A stretch of DNA of 6,904 nt from an uncultured Leptospiraceae bacterium (GTDB lineage: Bacteria; Spirochaetota; Leptospiria; Leptospirales; Leptospiraceae). Each line of letters starts with the position of its first letter. Positions within the stretch are counted from its first letter, which is position 1. The position numbers and the translations under genes are program-made. Shown here piece by piece: positions 6,704 to 6,904 of the stretch. The DNA lies in NCBI GenBank assembly GCA_937924465.1, contig CALDSP010000260.1:1-6904 (forward strand), in the 5' to 3' direction. The notes below the pieces were generated by a model, which worked only from the letters and a program-made list of their open reading frames with translations, searched no databases and was not told where the DNA came from.

Positions 6704-6718
6704 TTAGAATTATTCTAA
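6704..6718 (-). promoter_or_regulatory. Putative Fur/PerR-family operator (7-1-7 palindrome)
   Basis: TTAGAAT-N-ATTCTAA is a perfect 7-1-7 inverted repeat about 75 bases upstream of the sufC ATG. It differs from the classic Bacillus PerR box (TTATAAT-N-ATTATAA) at one symmetric position in each half, matching 12 of 14. It also contains TAGAAT, which resembles a -10 box. Regulation of suf genes by iron or peroxide sensors is known in other bacteria; a role here is inferred. Confidence 0.45.
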
Positions 6719-6904
6719 TTTTAAAAATAAAATTTTAGTCTTATTAGAGCTTTTGATTGGAAGACTTGCTAAGGTTGATTTTGCTTTCATTTTTGTTTTG
6801 TTTAATGTATTGTTTTACAAGACCTCTAGCGTTGCAAAATATGAAAAGTTACCCATGAACGGGTTTTAAGTCCAAGTTTATGAAAAATTAAATAGCAGAC
6901 AGTC

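Larger units (their letters stand above)
6630..6904 (-). other. Upstream region of the suf operon, no recognisable gene
   Basis: These 275 bases are very AT-rich and carry no ORF that I can assign. They hold several dyads close to sufC: TTCTTTAAGAA (6651-6661), ATCAT...ATGAT (6664-6682), TGAT-TTTT-ATCA (6679-6690), the 7-1-7 palindrome (6704-6718) and an A/T-only stem ATTTTA-AAAA-TAAAAT (6718-6733). No promoter pair stands out. A minus-strand TTGATA (5 of 6 to the -35 consensus, just upstream of sufC) has no good -10 at the right distance. Beyond about 6735 I see only a short ACCC/GGGT stem near 6851-6864. Confidence 0.6.

Noticed and set aside
6718..6733. Perfect A/T-only stem ATTTTA-AAAA-TAAAAT.
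   Set aside because: It contains only A and T in an AT-rich spacer, so chance is likely and no function can be supported.
6826..6903. Open minus-strand frame entering from the right edge and ending at TAG (6828-6826), about 25 residues.
   Set aside because: I do not recognise the peptide, it is too short to judge, and AT-rich spacer can stay open this long. It could be the tail of an upstream gene, which only more sequence would show.
1..6904. Search by eye for tRNA genes, CRISPR repeats, insertion sequence ends, toxin-antitoxin pairs or prophage genes.
   Set aside because: Nothing of this kind was seen; the window is a housekeeping region apart from the DUF1564-like gene.

Overview
The window is AT-rich and looks chromosomal, most likely from a spirochaete of the Leptospira group (Leptospiraceae). 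The main pointer is a small protein at 744-1262 that resembles DUF1564, a family I know only as paralogues in Leptospira. The SMC tail fits the same placement. This assignment comes from recalled family patterns, not from a search.

Layout: the left edge holds the 3' end of smc (condensin ATPase) on the + strand. An AT-rich spacer with two small inverted repeats follows, then the DUF1564-like gene, also on +. From 1273 to 6629 everything is on the minus strand and reads as one operon, in transcription order sufC - sufD - Rieske ferredoxin - sufS - sufU - sufT-like (DUF59/MIP18) - rlmN. The spacing is tight: sufC/sufD and sufU/sufT overlap at ATGA, the end of sufS overlaps the start of sufU, and the sufT stop codon directly touches the rlmN ATG. 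Only two gaps exist, 32 nt before the Rieske gene and 64 nt before sufS; the second holds an inverted repeat. The 275 bases upstream of sufC (6630-6904) carry no recognisable gene. They do carry several dyads, the best being a perfect 7-1-7 palindrome at 6704-6718.

How the genes fit together: SufS takes sulfur from cysteine and passes it to SufU, the Zn-dependent sulfur acceptor. SufC and SufD are two parts of the SufBCD scaffold that builds Fe-S clusters. The SufT-like protein probably helps maturation or delivery. The Rieske ferredoxin and RlmN (a [4Fe-4S] radical-SAM rRNA/tRNA methyltransferase) are likely clients or electron partners. The core scaffold subunit SufB is not in the window. 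The most notable observations are the Fur/PerR-type palindrome before sufC, the missing sufB, the coupling of rlmN to the suf operon, and the DUF1564-like protein, which reads as two ribbon-helix-helix-like units and has a palindrome just before its start.
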